From Rudaea sp. 3F27F6 (lineage in GTDB: Bacteria; Pseudomonadota; Gammaproteobacteria; Xanthomonadales; Rhodanobacteraceae), in NCBI RefSeq assembly GCF_005503555.1, contig NZ_SCNG01000001.1, forward strand, positions 1,550,001-1,614,000: 64,000 nucleotides of DNA, read 5' to 3'. The first letter of the stretch is position 1; each line of letters starts with the position of its first letter. The notes under the pieces were generated by a model. That model ran no database searches and was not told where the DNA came from. It saw only the letters and a list, made by a program, of their open reading frames with translations. Shown here one piece after another: positions 26,971-34,810 of the stretch. The position numbers and the translations under genes are program-made.

Positions 26971-27132
26971 GGCCACGGATTACACGGATCAACACGGATT
27001 AAGAGCCAGGAAAATCTCTATTTGTCATCTCGACGTAATCGAAACCCGGTTCCGCCTGCGACCGACCTTCCGTGCACGCAGGCAAAATGCAATTCAAAGC
27101 TCGATCCGTGTTTATCCGTGTAATCCGTGGCC
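26971..27132. repeat. Inverted-arm repeat, family A copy (CCACGGAT type) between speA and speE
   Basis: GGCCACGGATTACACGGATC plus AACACGGATTAAGAG at the left, and GATCCGTGTTTATCCGTGTA then ATCCGTGGCC at the right, form arms of about 35 bp around a roughly 90-base centre. The element takes up most of the 282 bp divergent region, leaving about 60 bp on each side for promoters. Confidence 0.85.
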
Positions 27133-27194
27133 AACTGCTCTGCAATCTTTTCCGGCTACAATCGTGCCCCTCCCTTTTTGCCGACGGAACGACC

Positions 27195-28049
27195 ATGTCG
27201 AACGAACACGCCACTTGGTTCAACGAAGAACACGACTACTCGGGTTCGTCGATCGGTTTCCGCATCACGGCGAAACTGCACGGCGAGAAGACGCCGTTCC
27301 AGACGATCGACATCTACGACACGACCGACTGGGGCAAGCTGATGACCATCGACGGCTGCATGATGGTCACCACGCGCGACAATTTCTTCTATCACGAGAT
27401 GATGTCGCACCCGGCGCTGTACACGCATGCGAATCCGAAGAACGTCGTCATCATCGGCGGCGGCGACTGCGGCACCTTGCGCGAGGTGCTCAGACACAAG
27501 AACGTCGAAAGCGCGATCCAGGTCGAGATCGACGAGCGCGTGACGCGCCTCGCCGAGCAGTATTTCCCCGAGCTGTGCGAATCGAACCACGACCCGCGCG
27601 CGCAGTTGCTGTTCATCGACGGCATCAAGTGGATGGCCGAGGCCGAGCCCGAATCGCTCGACGTCATCATCATCGATTCGACCGACCCGATCGGCCCGGC
27701 CGAAGGTCTGTTCAATGCGGCGTTTTACGCGACCTGCCTCAAAGCGCTGCGCCCGGACGGCATCATCGTGCAGCAGAGCGAGTCGCCGCTCGCGCACCTG
27801 CCGCTGCTGACCGACATCCGCAGCGCGCTGACGACGGCCGGCTTCGAATCGCTGCACACGATCTGCTTCCCGCAGCCGTGCTATCCGTCGGGCTGGTGGA
27901 GCGGCACGATGGCGCGCAAGCGCGGCAAGCTCGATTCATTCCGCGAGGCCGACGTGGCGGCGAAGCCGTTCGCGACGCAGTACTACAACCTCGACATCCA
28001 CAAGGCCGCGCTGGCGCAGCCGGAATTCCTCAAGCGCGCGTTCGCCTGA
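27195..28049 (+). CDS. speE: Polyamine aminopropyltransferase (spermidine synthase)
   Basis: 284 residues from ATG 27195 (MSNEHATWFNEEHDYSGSSI). An earlier in-frame start at 27072 would run through the repeat arm and is rejected. Motifs of SpeE: IYDTTDWGKLMTIDGCMM, VVIIGGGDCGTLREVLRH (the decarboxylated-SAM site) and IIIDSTDPIGPAEGLF with the catalytic Asp. It transfers aminopropyl from decarboxylated SAM to putrescine, giving spermidine. SpeD is not in the window. A TACAAT at 27157-27162 is a possible -10. Confidence 0.96.
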   Translation: MSNEHATWFNEEHDYSGSSIGFRITAKLHGEKTPFQTIDIYDTTDWGKLMTIDGCMMVTTRDNFFYHEMMSHPALYTHANPKNVVIIGGGDCGTLREVLRHKNVESAIQVEIDERVTRLAEQYFPELCESNHDPRAQLLFIDGIKWMAEAEPESLDVIIIDSTDPIGPAEGLFNAAFYATCLKALRPDGIIVQQSESPLAHLPLLTDIRSALTTAGFESLHTICFPQPCYPSGWWSGTMARKRGKLDSFREADVAAKPFATQYYNLDIHKAALAQPEFLKRAFA

Positions 28050-28080
28050 GCATCCGCGGCGCGTCGGCAACGGCGCGCCG

Positions 28081-28257
28081 TTATCGGCGCTGATTGGCGA
28101 GAAACAGCAGGATCAGCAACGCGAGCGGGCCGAGAAACAGGGCGACGACGAACCACAGCAGGCCGCTGTGTCCCTTGCCTTGCGCCACGCCGGCGATCAG
28201 CAGAGCAAGCGTGCCCCAGCCGACGAAGAATTCACGGTTGAGGGAATACACGGGCAT
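28081..28257 (-). CDS. Small two-span membrane protein (58 residues)
   Basis: The translation from ATG 28257 opens MPVYSLNREFFVGWG and ends LFLANQRR. It contains two hydrophobic segments (about 13-25 and 33-53) joined by GKGHSG, a helical hairpin. Upstream on the minus strand is GGAG at good spacing. The two segments, a basic C-terminus and codon use like the neighbours support a real gene. Family unknown. It is 27 bp downstream of the PGPGW-type gene and probably cotranscribed with it. Confidence 0.65.
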   Translation of the reverse strand: MPVYSLNREFFVGWGTLALLIAGVAQGKGHSGLLWFVVALFLGPLALLILLFLANQRR

Positions 28258-28284
28258 GTCGGTCTCCGTCGGTTGTGCGCGGTC

Positions 28285-28602
28285 TCAGCGCGCCGAGTCG
28301 CGACGCTGCCGCCAACGCCGATAGTGTACGCCGGCGCAGAAATCAATGCGGTCCAGCAGGCGCGCGACGAACATCGATTCGCCGGCGATCAGCGCCGCGC
28401 CGACCGCGATGACGAGCAGGCCGGGCCCGGGCGTGACCAGCATGATCAGGCCGAGCAACAGCAGCAGCACGCCGCCAACCACCGAGAGAATGGTGCGCAC
28501 GAGATGCGGCTGCGCCTGCCGCCGCCGGTGCTGGCGGCGGAAGCGCGTGCCGCTTCTCGATTCGAGAAACGTGCGGAAGTGCGCGCGCAGCCAATTGAAC
28601 AT
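28285..28602 (-). CDS. PGPGW-type small transmembrane protein
   Basis: 105 residues: a very basic N-terminus (FRRQHRRRQAQ), then two close hydrophobic segments (about 36-56 and 62-78) around VTPGPGLLVIAVG, the signature of the PGPGW family (here with Leu after PGPG). The C-terminus is again basic. The function of the family is unknown. It is likely an inner-membrane protein forming an operon with the 58-residue protein downstream. Confidence 0.8.
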   Translation of the reverse strand: MFNWLRAHFRTFLESRSGTRFRRQHRRRQAQPHLVRTILSVVGGVLLLLLGLIMLVTPGPGLLVIAVGAALIAGESMFVARLLDRIDFCAGVHYRRWRQRRDSAR

Positions 28603-28784
28603 GCCTTATCCCATTCCGCAGTCCGGCTAGTCATGACGACGCCGCGCAGAAAGTTCAAGCGTGGCCGCTCAACTCGTTCAGCGCTGCCTCAAGTGCCGGC
28701 CGATTTTCCCTGCGGCGCGGATAACGGCGCATGAAGCCCGCAGCGGTTACACTGACGCCCGTTTTGTTTCGAATAAGGACGGCC

Positions 28785-29906
28785 ATGTCTCGGATCTCGA
28801 CCCTCATTCTCGCCGCCTGCGCCGTGGCCGGCGCCGCGCTCGCACTGCCCGCCGCCGCGCAGACCGCCGCGCCCGCCAAGTCGGCCGCACCGGCGAAGAA
28901 AGCCGCCACTCCCGCGGCTAAGGACCCAGCACCTAAGAGCGACACGGGCGCACCGCCCGAAGACCCGGCGTTCAAGCTGTTCCGCCACGACCTGATCAAT
29001 CTGCTCGCCCTCTCCGGCGACCCGCGCAAGCAGATCGCCGCCGCGCAGATCGCCGCGCCCGACGAAGGCGACGCTTCGCGATCGGCGATCAAGAAGACAT
29101 CGGCTCTGGTCAAGCGCGCGCTCGAACTCGGCCCGCAGGACCCGCTCGTGCTCTGGATCGCGTCCTCGAACGCCTGCCTGACCCAGCCGGGCTGCGCCAA
29201 CCCCGCCGCGCTGAAGACGCTGCAGACCGTCGATCCGGACAACACCGCGGTGTGGCTGCTCGCCTACCCGACCGACAGCGATGCCGACAAGCAGCGCGCC
29301 GCCGTCGCGCGCATGGCGCAGACCCAGCGCTACAACGATTTCTGGGGCGCCGACGTGGTCGCGCTCTACCACGCGCTCGAAGTGCTGCCGGTGCCGAAAG
29401 CGATCACCTCGCTCGGCCTGAGTTCGGAAAGCGCGCGGATCAATTTCGCTACGTCGATCGCTAGCGCCTTCCTGCCCGTGCCGCTGCAGCGCCTGCACCA
29501 GTTCTGCACCAAGCTCGATGCGGCCAACGACGCCACGGCGATATCGGACTGTATCGCGGTCGCGCGCAAGCTCGAAGCCGGCGGCACCTTCGTCGCCCAG
29601 GGCATCGGCTTTGCGATCGAAGAAGCCCTGCTCAGCCCGGGCGTCGACAAGGACGTGATGGCGACGCGCCGGCGCTCGGCCGCCTGGCAGAAGGAACGAT
29701 TCATGGAACTGTCGGGCCGCTTCGCCCACGAGCCGGCGCTGGCCCAGGCCTATATCGAAGCGCTGGAGAAGGAACCGGACGAGCCGTCGGCCGTCGTCGC
29801 CTTCCTGCGCGCGCAGAAAGAGCGCACCGACCCGCCGGGCGATTGGCAGCCCGCGCCGCCGCTGAAGACGCCCGATGCGCTGCAGTCTCCCGCGCCGCAA
29901 CAGTGA
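28785..29906 (+). CDS. Exported protein of unknown function, helical
   Basis: 373 residues from ATG 28785, giving a signal peptide (MSRISTLILAACAVAGAALA, cleavage likely after AAA-Q near 27). An earlier in-frame start would place 18 residues ahead of it. An Ala/Pro/Lys-rich linker (28-60) precedes an all-helical domain that looks like degenerate TPR repeats (LVKRALELGPQDPLVLWIAS; LQTVDPDNTAVWLLA). The C-terminus is Pro-rich. Possibly periplasmic; no enzyme motif. The specific role is unknown. Confidence 0.72.
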   Translation: MSRISTLILAACAVAGAALALPAAAQTAAPAKSAAPAKKAATPAAKDPAPKSDTGAPPEDPAFKLFRHDLINLLALSGDPRKQIAAAQIAAPDEGDASRSAIKKTSALVKRALELGPQDPLVLWIASSNACLTQPGCANPAALKTLQTVDPDNTAVWLLAYPTDSDADKQRAAVARMAQTQRYNDFWGADVVALYHALEVLPVPKAITSLGLSSESARINFATSIASAFLPVPLQRLHQFCTKLDAANDATAISDCIAVARKLEAGGTFVAQGIGFAIEEALLSPGVDKDVMATRRRSAAWQKERFMELSGRFAHEPALAQAYIEALEKEPDEPSAVVAFLRAQKERTDPPGDWQPAPPLKTPDALQSPAPQQ

Positions 29907-30061
29907 TCCCGCGGCGGCTTCGTGTACTCTTGGGCGACGCGGCAAGGCGGATTGAACGAATGCGGCCGAAACCCATTCGAATTCTGCCCGCTCGCTTCGA
30001 TCGCTCCTTGATCCGCGCCGATCCGGGTTAAAGTCTTCTCCCGTTCACTGGAGCAGTCTCG

Positions 30062-30691
30062 ATGCTGAAGATTCTGGTGGCCAATTCGAAAGGCGGTTGC
30101 GGCAAGTCCACGATCGCGACCAATCTCGCCGCGTACTATGCGCAGGACGGCAAGAACACCGTGCTCGTCGACGCCGACCGGCAAGGTTCGAGCCGCAGTT
30201 GGTGCGAGAAGCGCGCCGGCTACACCACGCCGGTGCTGCCGCTTGCCGGCACGCGCGCGGACTGGCGCTCGCACATCCCGTCGGGCGCGCAGCGCATCAT
30301 CGTCGACGCGCCCGCGGCGATCCGCCCGCAGGACGTCGACGCGTTCATCGACGACATCGACGCGGTGCTGATTCCGGTGCTGCCCTCGCGCATCGACCTC
30401 GAAGCGAGCCAGCACTTCATCGACGGCGTCGCCGGCCTGGCGCGGGTCAAGCGGGGCAAGGTCGCGGTCGGCATCGTCGCCAACCGGCTGCGGCCGTGGA
30501 CCACCGCCTCGCAGCTCGCGATCGAGGAAATGAAGGCCCTGCCGTTCCCGCTCGTCGCGCAGATCCGCGATTCGCAGGCCTACGTGCTCATGGCCGGCCT
30601 CGGCAAAAGCATCTTCGACTATTCTTCCGAGACCGTGCGTTCGCACCAGGAAGACTGGAACAAGCTGCTGCGTTGGCTGAAAAAGATGTGA
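30062..30691 (+). CDS. ParA-family ATPase (orphan)
   Basis: 209 residues. The deviant Walker A motif KGGCGKST (residues 10-17) and LVDADRQGSS (Walker A') are clear; IIVDAPAAI is Walker B. Members of this short MipZ/ParA/MinD group position cellular cargo such as chemotaxis arrays, flagella or carboxysomes, or segregate plasmids. No parB, centromere-like repeat or replication gene is near, so plasmid partition is unlikely. The cargo is not evident from the neighbours, which encode SixA, YceI and PLD proteins. Confidence 0.88.
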   Translation: MLKILVANSKGGCGKSTIATNLAAYYAQDGKNTVLVDADRQGSSRSWCEKRAGYTTPVLPLAGTRADWRSHIPSGAQRIIVDAPAAIRPQDVDAFIDDIDAVLIPVLPSRIDLEASQHFIDGVAGLARVKRGKVAVGIVANRLRPWTTASQLAIEEMKALPFPLVAQIRDSQAYVLMAGLGKSIFDYSSETVRSHQEDWNKLLRWLKKM

Positions 30692-30777
30692 GAGGCGCGG
30701 ATCGGGAATCGCCGAGGCGACAAGATGCCCGCTCCGCCATTCCGATTTCCCGTTCCCGACTCCCGACCCCGGTGCCC

Positions 30778-31242
30778 ATGAAACGCGAACTGATCCTGCT
30801 CCGCCATGCACATGCCGAAAGCCTCAAAGCCGGCGAGGACGACGCGCAGCGCACCCTCAGCACGCGCGGGATCGTCGAGGCCGAAGACGCCGGTCACTGG
30901 CTCGTCGAACATAAGGTGCTGCCCGCGCGCGTGCTCTGCTCGCCCGCGCGGCGCACGAAACAGACCCTCGACTACGCGCTCGGCGCCGTCGCGCCGACCA
31001 TGGAGCCGCGCATCTACGAGGCCACCGCGGGCGAGCTGATCGCGCTGATCGACGAACACATCGACAGCGAACGCCTGCTCATGGTCGGGCACAATCCGGG
31101 CTTCGAAACGCTCGCAGCCCTGCTCACAACAGGGCAATCCGGCGATTTCCGCGGCATGCCGCCGGCCGGCATTGCCTGGATCGAACTCGATGGCGCCGTC
31201 GAACCCGGGGCAGGCCGGCTGAAAGCGTTCTGGGCGCCGTAA
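30778..31242 (+). CDS. sixA: Phosphohistidine phosphatase SixA
   Basis: 154 residues from ATG 30778 (MKRELILLRHAHAES). The histidine-phosphatase signature LLRHAHAE is at the N-terminus, with the second catalytic His in MVGHNPGFE (near 104). SixA dephosphorylates phosphohistidine on signalling or PTS (NPr) proteins. A much longer in-frame start in the preceding parA gene is rejected. The 86 bp before it contains a GATTTCCCGTTCCCGACTCC tract that looks repetitive. Confidence 0.93.
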   Translation: MKRELILLRHAHAESLKAGEDDAQRTLSTRGIVEAEDAGHWLVEHKVLPARVLCSPARRTKQTLDYALGAVAPTMEPRIYEATAGELIALIDEHIDSERLLMVGHNPGFETLAALLTTGQSGDFRGMPPAGIAWIELDGAVEPGAGRLKAFWAP

Positions 31243-31268
31243 CGACGCTGCGTTATCTTCGCGCAGCG

Positions 31269-31892
31269 ATGACGACGAAAGGAAAAATCTGGCGCCCACG
31301 GGCCGCTTTCCTCTTCGGCTTCGCTGTCCTCGTTGCGCTGCAGCCCGTGGCCGTCCGCGCCGAGCAGCGCGTCGACTATCTCGCCCTCGACGGCGAAAAA
31401 TCCTGGGTCGATTTCGAGGTCAAGGTGCTTTGGCTGGTCGGCGTGCGCGGCCGCTTCGGCAGCGTGCACGGCATGATCAAGGTCGATCACTTCCGCAGTG
31501 CGGCGACGGTCGAGGCGCAGATCGACGCGAACGTCGTCTCGATGCGCAGCAAGAGCCACGAGGAATGGGTCAAGTCGCCGGAATTCTTCGACGCCGAGCA
31601 CTATCCGCAAATTCTTTTCGTATCCGACCCGATCCCGCTCAAGCGCCTGCAAAACGGCGGCGAGATCGAAGGCACGCTGACCTTGCGCGGGATCAGCAAA
31701 CCAGTGCGCCTCAACCTGATCAAGCCCGATTGCCCGGGCGAGAGCGCCGACAATTGCCCGGTCGAGGCTGAAGGCAGCATCCGCCGCAGCGATTTCGGCA
31801 TGAGTTCGCGCCGCGGCACGCTGTCGGACAAGGTCGAACTGAGCTTCTCGATCGCGACGAAGCCGATGAACGGTTCGAGCGCAATTCCGTGA
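31269..31892 (+). CDS. YceI-family periplasmic lipid-binding protein
   Basis: 207 residues. The N-terminus carries a signal peptide (basic MTTKGKIWRPR, hydrophobic stretch, cleavage near AVRA-EQ, residue 31). The YceI lipocalin-like barrel follows: SWVDFEVKVLWLVGVRGRF, SHEEWVKSPEFFDAEHYP and GTLTLRGISKPVRL are typical. YceI proteins bind polyisoprenoid lipids or act in stress response. The domain is of typical length. The gene lies 26 bp after sixA on the same strand. Confidence 0.92.
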   Translation: MTTKGKIWRPRAAFLFGFAVLVALQPVAVRAEQRVDYLALDGEKSWVDFEVKVLWLVGVRGRFGSVHGMIKVDHFRSAATVEAQIDANVVSMRSKSHEEWVKSPEFFDAEHYPQILFVSDPIPLKRLQNGGEIEGTLTLRGISKPVRLNLIKPDCPGESADNCPVEAEGSIRRSDFGMSSRRGTLSDKVELSFSIATKPMNGSSAIP

Positions 31893-31914
31893 CATCACGA
31901 GCAAGAGCAGAATC

Positions 31915-32007
31915 GGCCACGGATTTCACGGATGAACACCGATAGAGCCATCAAGAGAGGGTTTGCGAGGACTTTCTTTATCCGTGTCCATCCGTGAAAT
32001 CCGTGGC
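31915..32007. repeat. Inverted-arm repeat, family A copy (CCACGGAT type) overlapping the PLD gene start
   Basis: GGCCACGGATTTCACGGATG / AACACCGATAG on the left and TATCCGTGTCCATCCGTGAA / ATCCGTGGC on the right pair across a 31-base centre. The right arm extends into the reading frame of the phospholipase D gene and carries both candidate start codons, GTG 31994 and GTG 32003. Confidence 0.87.
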
Positions 32008-33847
32008 TAAAAGCCGTTTCTTGCTCTTCGCCGCCGTGCTCGCCGCAGTATCGGGCTGCGCGCTCGATCCGATCCATGCGCGTCGCGCCGCGGCGACCGC
32101 GAGCGCCGCGCAGGACCAGACTCTCGACTGCCCGCCCGAACGCACCGACGCCTGCGCGCCCGATTCGCCGTACCGTGCGCTCGCGGCCGCGGCGCTGAAG
32201 CAGTCGACGCCGGCCGTGCCGGTGCACTACGTCAATCTGATCGAGCGCGGCGAGGATTCGCTGCTGCTGCGCCTGCATCTGATCCGCAGCGCGCAGCGCA
32301 GCATCGAGATCCAGACTTTCATCTTCAGCGAGGACGACGCCGGCTATCTGGTCCTCGACGAGCTGGTCAAAGCCGCGCGCCGCGGCGTCAAGGTGCGCGT
32401 GATCGCCGACCAGTTGTTCTCGCTCGACGACGCGTCGCTCTACGCGGCGCTCGCGCGCGCGCACGAAAACTTCGAGTTCCGCGTCTACAACCCGACCTTC
32501 CACAAGGCATCGACGCCGCCGCTCGAATTCGCCGCGGGCGTGCTCTGCTGCTTCTGGCGTTTCAACCAGCGCATGCACGACAAGATGCTCCTGGTCGACG
32601 GCACGATCGGCATCGTCGGCGGCCGCAACTACGAGAACCGCTACTACGACTGGGACGGAGAATTCGACTACCGCGACCGCGATCTCGTCGCCGCAGGCCC
32701 GGTCGGCACGGCGATGCGCGCGTCGTTCGACACGTTCTGGAACTCCCCGCATACCGTGTCGCTGAGCCGTCTGCGCGACGTCGCCGGCGACATTCTCGAC
32801 GCCGGCATCTCTGCCCTGCCCTACGCGACGCACACCTATCGCAACGCCGAGCGCGTCGCCGAGCTGCTGCGACGGGCCGACGATGCGGAGTACATGCGCG
32901 CGCATTTCGCGAGCGAGGTTCTGCGCGTCGGCCGCGTCGACTATTTCGCCGACGCGCCCGGCAAGCCCGAGCCGTCCTCGACACGGCGCGAAGCCACGCG
33001 TCCGCTCGCCGCGCTGTTGCGCGCGGCGAAATCGGAGATCGTGCTGCAAACGCCGTACCTCGTACTCAGTTCGACCGCGCGGCGCCTGTTCCGCGACCTG
33101 CACAAGCGGCCGCAGCCGCCGCGCGTCATCGTCTCGACCAACTCGCTCGCGGCGACCGACGCGTTCTACGTCTATGCGCTGTCGTACAAGTACAAGAAGC
33201 GTTATCTCAAGCTCGGCTTCGAGATCCACGAGTTCAAGCCATTCGCCGCGGAGGCCGCAGAGCTGATCGCCGACTATGCCAACCTCGGCGCCGCCCCGGC
33301 GCAGGCGCCCAACGCGGTGCGCGAACGCGCGCAGAACAGATACCGCCACGCACCGCTGAAGAGTCCCGGCGTGCGCGTCGGCCTGCATGCCAAGTCGATG
33401 GTGATCGACGGCGAGATCGCGGTGATCGGCTCGCACAATTTCGATCCGCGCTCGGAAATCTACAACACCGAATCGGGCTTCATCGTGCGCGACGCCGAAC
33501 TCGCCTCGCGCCTGCGCGCCTCGATCCTGCTCGATGCGGCGCCGGAGAACGCCTGGACCATCGCCAAGCGCCAGCGCACGCCGCTGTTCGGCGGCATCAG
33601 CAATGCGATCGCCAACTTTTCCGAAGCGCTGCCAATCTTCGACCTGTGGCCGTTCCGCTATGCGTCGAGCTTCGAGTTCGATCCCGCCGGCAAGCACGGC
33701 GAATGCAAGCCGATGCGCCCCGGCGCGGCGGATTTCTATGCCTGCTACACCGATGTCGGCGATTTTCCCGAGGTGAACCTGCCGCTGAAGACGATCTACA
33801 CGCGCATCGTCACCGCGTTCGGCGCCGGGCTGGTGTCGATCATGTAG
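31994..33847 (+). CDS. Phospholipase D-family lipoprotein (ClsC / cardiolipin synthase-like)
   Basis: 617 residues from GTG 31994 (or GTG 32003); no ATG is available, and both lie within the repeat arm. A lipoprotein-type signal peptide follows (FLLFAAVLAAVSGC). Two HKD motifs of the PLD superfamily are complete: HDKMLLVDGTIGIVGGRN near residue 195 and LHAKSMVIDGEIAVIGSHN near 465. Length and HKD spacing fit the ClsC/YmdC group, which make cardiolipin from phosphatidylglycerol and phosphatidylethanolamine, or related phosphodiesterases. The lipobox suggests membrane attachment through an acylated Cys. No Shine-Dalgarno is visible. Confidence 0.9.
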   Translation: MKSVAKSRFLLFAAVLAAVSGCALDPIHARRAAATASAAQDQTLDCPPERTDACAPDSPYRALAAAALKQSTPAVPVHYVNLIERGEDSLLLRLHLIRSAQRSIEIQTFIFSEDDAGYLVLDELVKAARRGVKVRVIADQLFSLDDASLYAALARAHENFEFRVYNPTFHKASTPPLEFAAGVLCCFWRFNQRMHDKMLLVDGTIGIVGGRNYENRYYDWDGEFDYRDRDLVAAGPVGTAMRASFDTFWNSPHTVSLSRLRDVAGDILDAGISALPYATHTYRNAERVAELLRRADDAEYMRAHFASEVLRVGRVDYFADAPGKPEPSSTRREATRPLAALLRAAKSEIVLQTPYLVLSSTARRLFRDLHKRPQPPRVIVSTNSLAATDAFYVYALSYKYKKRYLKLGFEIHEFKPFAAEAAELIADYANLGAAPAQAPNAVRERAQNRYRHAPLKSPGVRVGLHAKSMVIDGEIAVIGSHNFDPRSEIYNTESGFIVRDAELASRLRASILLDAAPENAWTIAKRQRTPLFGGISNAIANFSEALPIFDLWPFRYASSFEFDPAGKHGECKPMRPGAADFYACYTDVGDFPEVNLPLKTIYTRIVTAFGAGLVSIM

Positions 33848-33854
33848 GGCGCGC

Positions 33855-33896
33855 GGACCGCAAAACGGAGCGTTTTCCGCCCTCGATTTGCGGTCC
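33855..33896. terminator. Double hairpin after the phospholipase D gene
   Basis: A 10-bp outer stem (GGACCGCAAA / TTTGCGGTCC) encloses a smaller stem (AAAACG-gag-CGTTTT). It begins 7 bases after the PLD stop. Without a trailing T-run it may be either a terminator or one copy of another palindromic repeat. Confidence 0.45.
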
Positions 33897-33989
33897 GTGG
33901 GCCGCCGCCCCCGGTGCCCAAAAACGATTGACGCGCAGGCACGCGCTGGCTACGCTCACCAGCCTTTACGGGGATAAACGGACCACGCC

Positions 33990-34562
33990 ATGTCACTGCA
34001 GATCACGATCGACCTCAAGGATTCCGACCTTCAGTACTTCATCGACGCCGCCAAGCGCGCGCAGGCGAAGGCCGGCAACCTCACCCCGAAGCAGATCACC
34101 GATGCGGCCAGCAAGCTGCTGGTCGAATCCAAGAGCGTGAACGTGCCCGAGTTCATCGCCGCGCGCCTGTCCAAACTCGACGCCATGATCGGCATGGTCA
34201 ACGACGCCGGCTGGGCCCTGTCCGAGGAAGACAAGAAGCGCGTGCTGTCGGCGCTGACCTATTTCGCCGAACCCGAAGACGTGATTCCGGACAGCGTGCC
34301 GGTGCTCGGCTTCCTTGACGACGCGATCATGATCGAGCTGTGCCAGCGCGAGCTCAAGCACGAGATCGACGCCTACGAGGAATTCGTCGCCCACCGCGCC
34401 GCCGAAGCCGCGCACCGCAAGGTCAATGTCGATACGGTAAAGATGGAGCGCGTGGACTGGCTCGAAGACCGCCGCGCCGAACTGCAGGCGCGCATGGCGT
34501 CGCGTCGCCGCGACTCGTACGTGCCGACGAGCTTCTCGCAGGCGCTGTTCCGCTTCACCTGA
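33990..34562 (+). CDS. DUF1232 (YkvA-type) domain protein
   Basis: 190 residues without signal peptide. The DUF1232 core is recognisable: KKRVLSALTYFAEPEDVIPD then SVPVLGFLDDAIMIELC (about residues 80-115), a helical hairpin usually with a membrane-associated Pro-Asp loop. N- and C-terminal extensions are charged. Function is unknown. Start ATG 33990 is preceded by GGGGATAA, and the mRNA may include the hairpins upstream. Confidence 0.85.
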   Translation: MSLQITIDLKDSDLQYFIDAAKRAQAKAGNLTPKQITDAASKLLVESKSVNVPEFIAARLSKLDAMIGMVNDAGWALSEEDKKRVLSALTYFAEPEDVIPDSVPVLGFLDDAIMIELCQRELKHEIDAYEEFVAHRAAEAAHRKVNVDTVKMERVDWLEDRRAELQARMASRRRDSYVPTSFSQALFRFT

Positions 34563-34692
34563 TCTTTGCCGTCCGCGTTGACGGCCCAAAGCAGACTGCC
34601 AACGTTCCCAGCTTCGATGCCGGGGCGTTGGCTGGTGCTTGTCCGATCCGTGGGCAAAACGGATTGAAGCGCGTCAATCGCGGAAAATACTG

Positions 34693-34748
34693 AGAGCACG
34701 GAGAAAAACCTCGGCATCCGCCGTTCTCCGTCTCCGTGTTTTCCGTGA
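34693..34748. repeat. Small inverted repeat (GCACGGAGAAAA type)
   Basis: GAGCACGGAGAAAA and TTCTCCGTCTCCGTGTTTTC face each other across a 16-base centre between the DUF1232 and second sterol desaturase genes, which are convergent. It may be a fourth type of CTCCGTG-based repeat or a shared terminator; only one copy is in the window. Confidence 0.5.
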
Positions 34749-34810
34749 TTCAATCTTTCACTCTCCCGACTCGAAAGAAGCGATCAGCGGCGTTCGACCG
34801 CAGACCGCGG

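Noticed and set aside
30062-30691. Plasmid partition system
   Set aside because: A ParA-type ATPase is present but no ParB, repeats or replication gene; surrounding genes are chromosomal in composition.
14282-34748. CRISPR array
   Set aside because: The repeats are inverted pairs scattered between genes, not regularly spaced direct repeats, and no cas genes are present.
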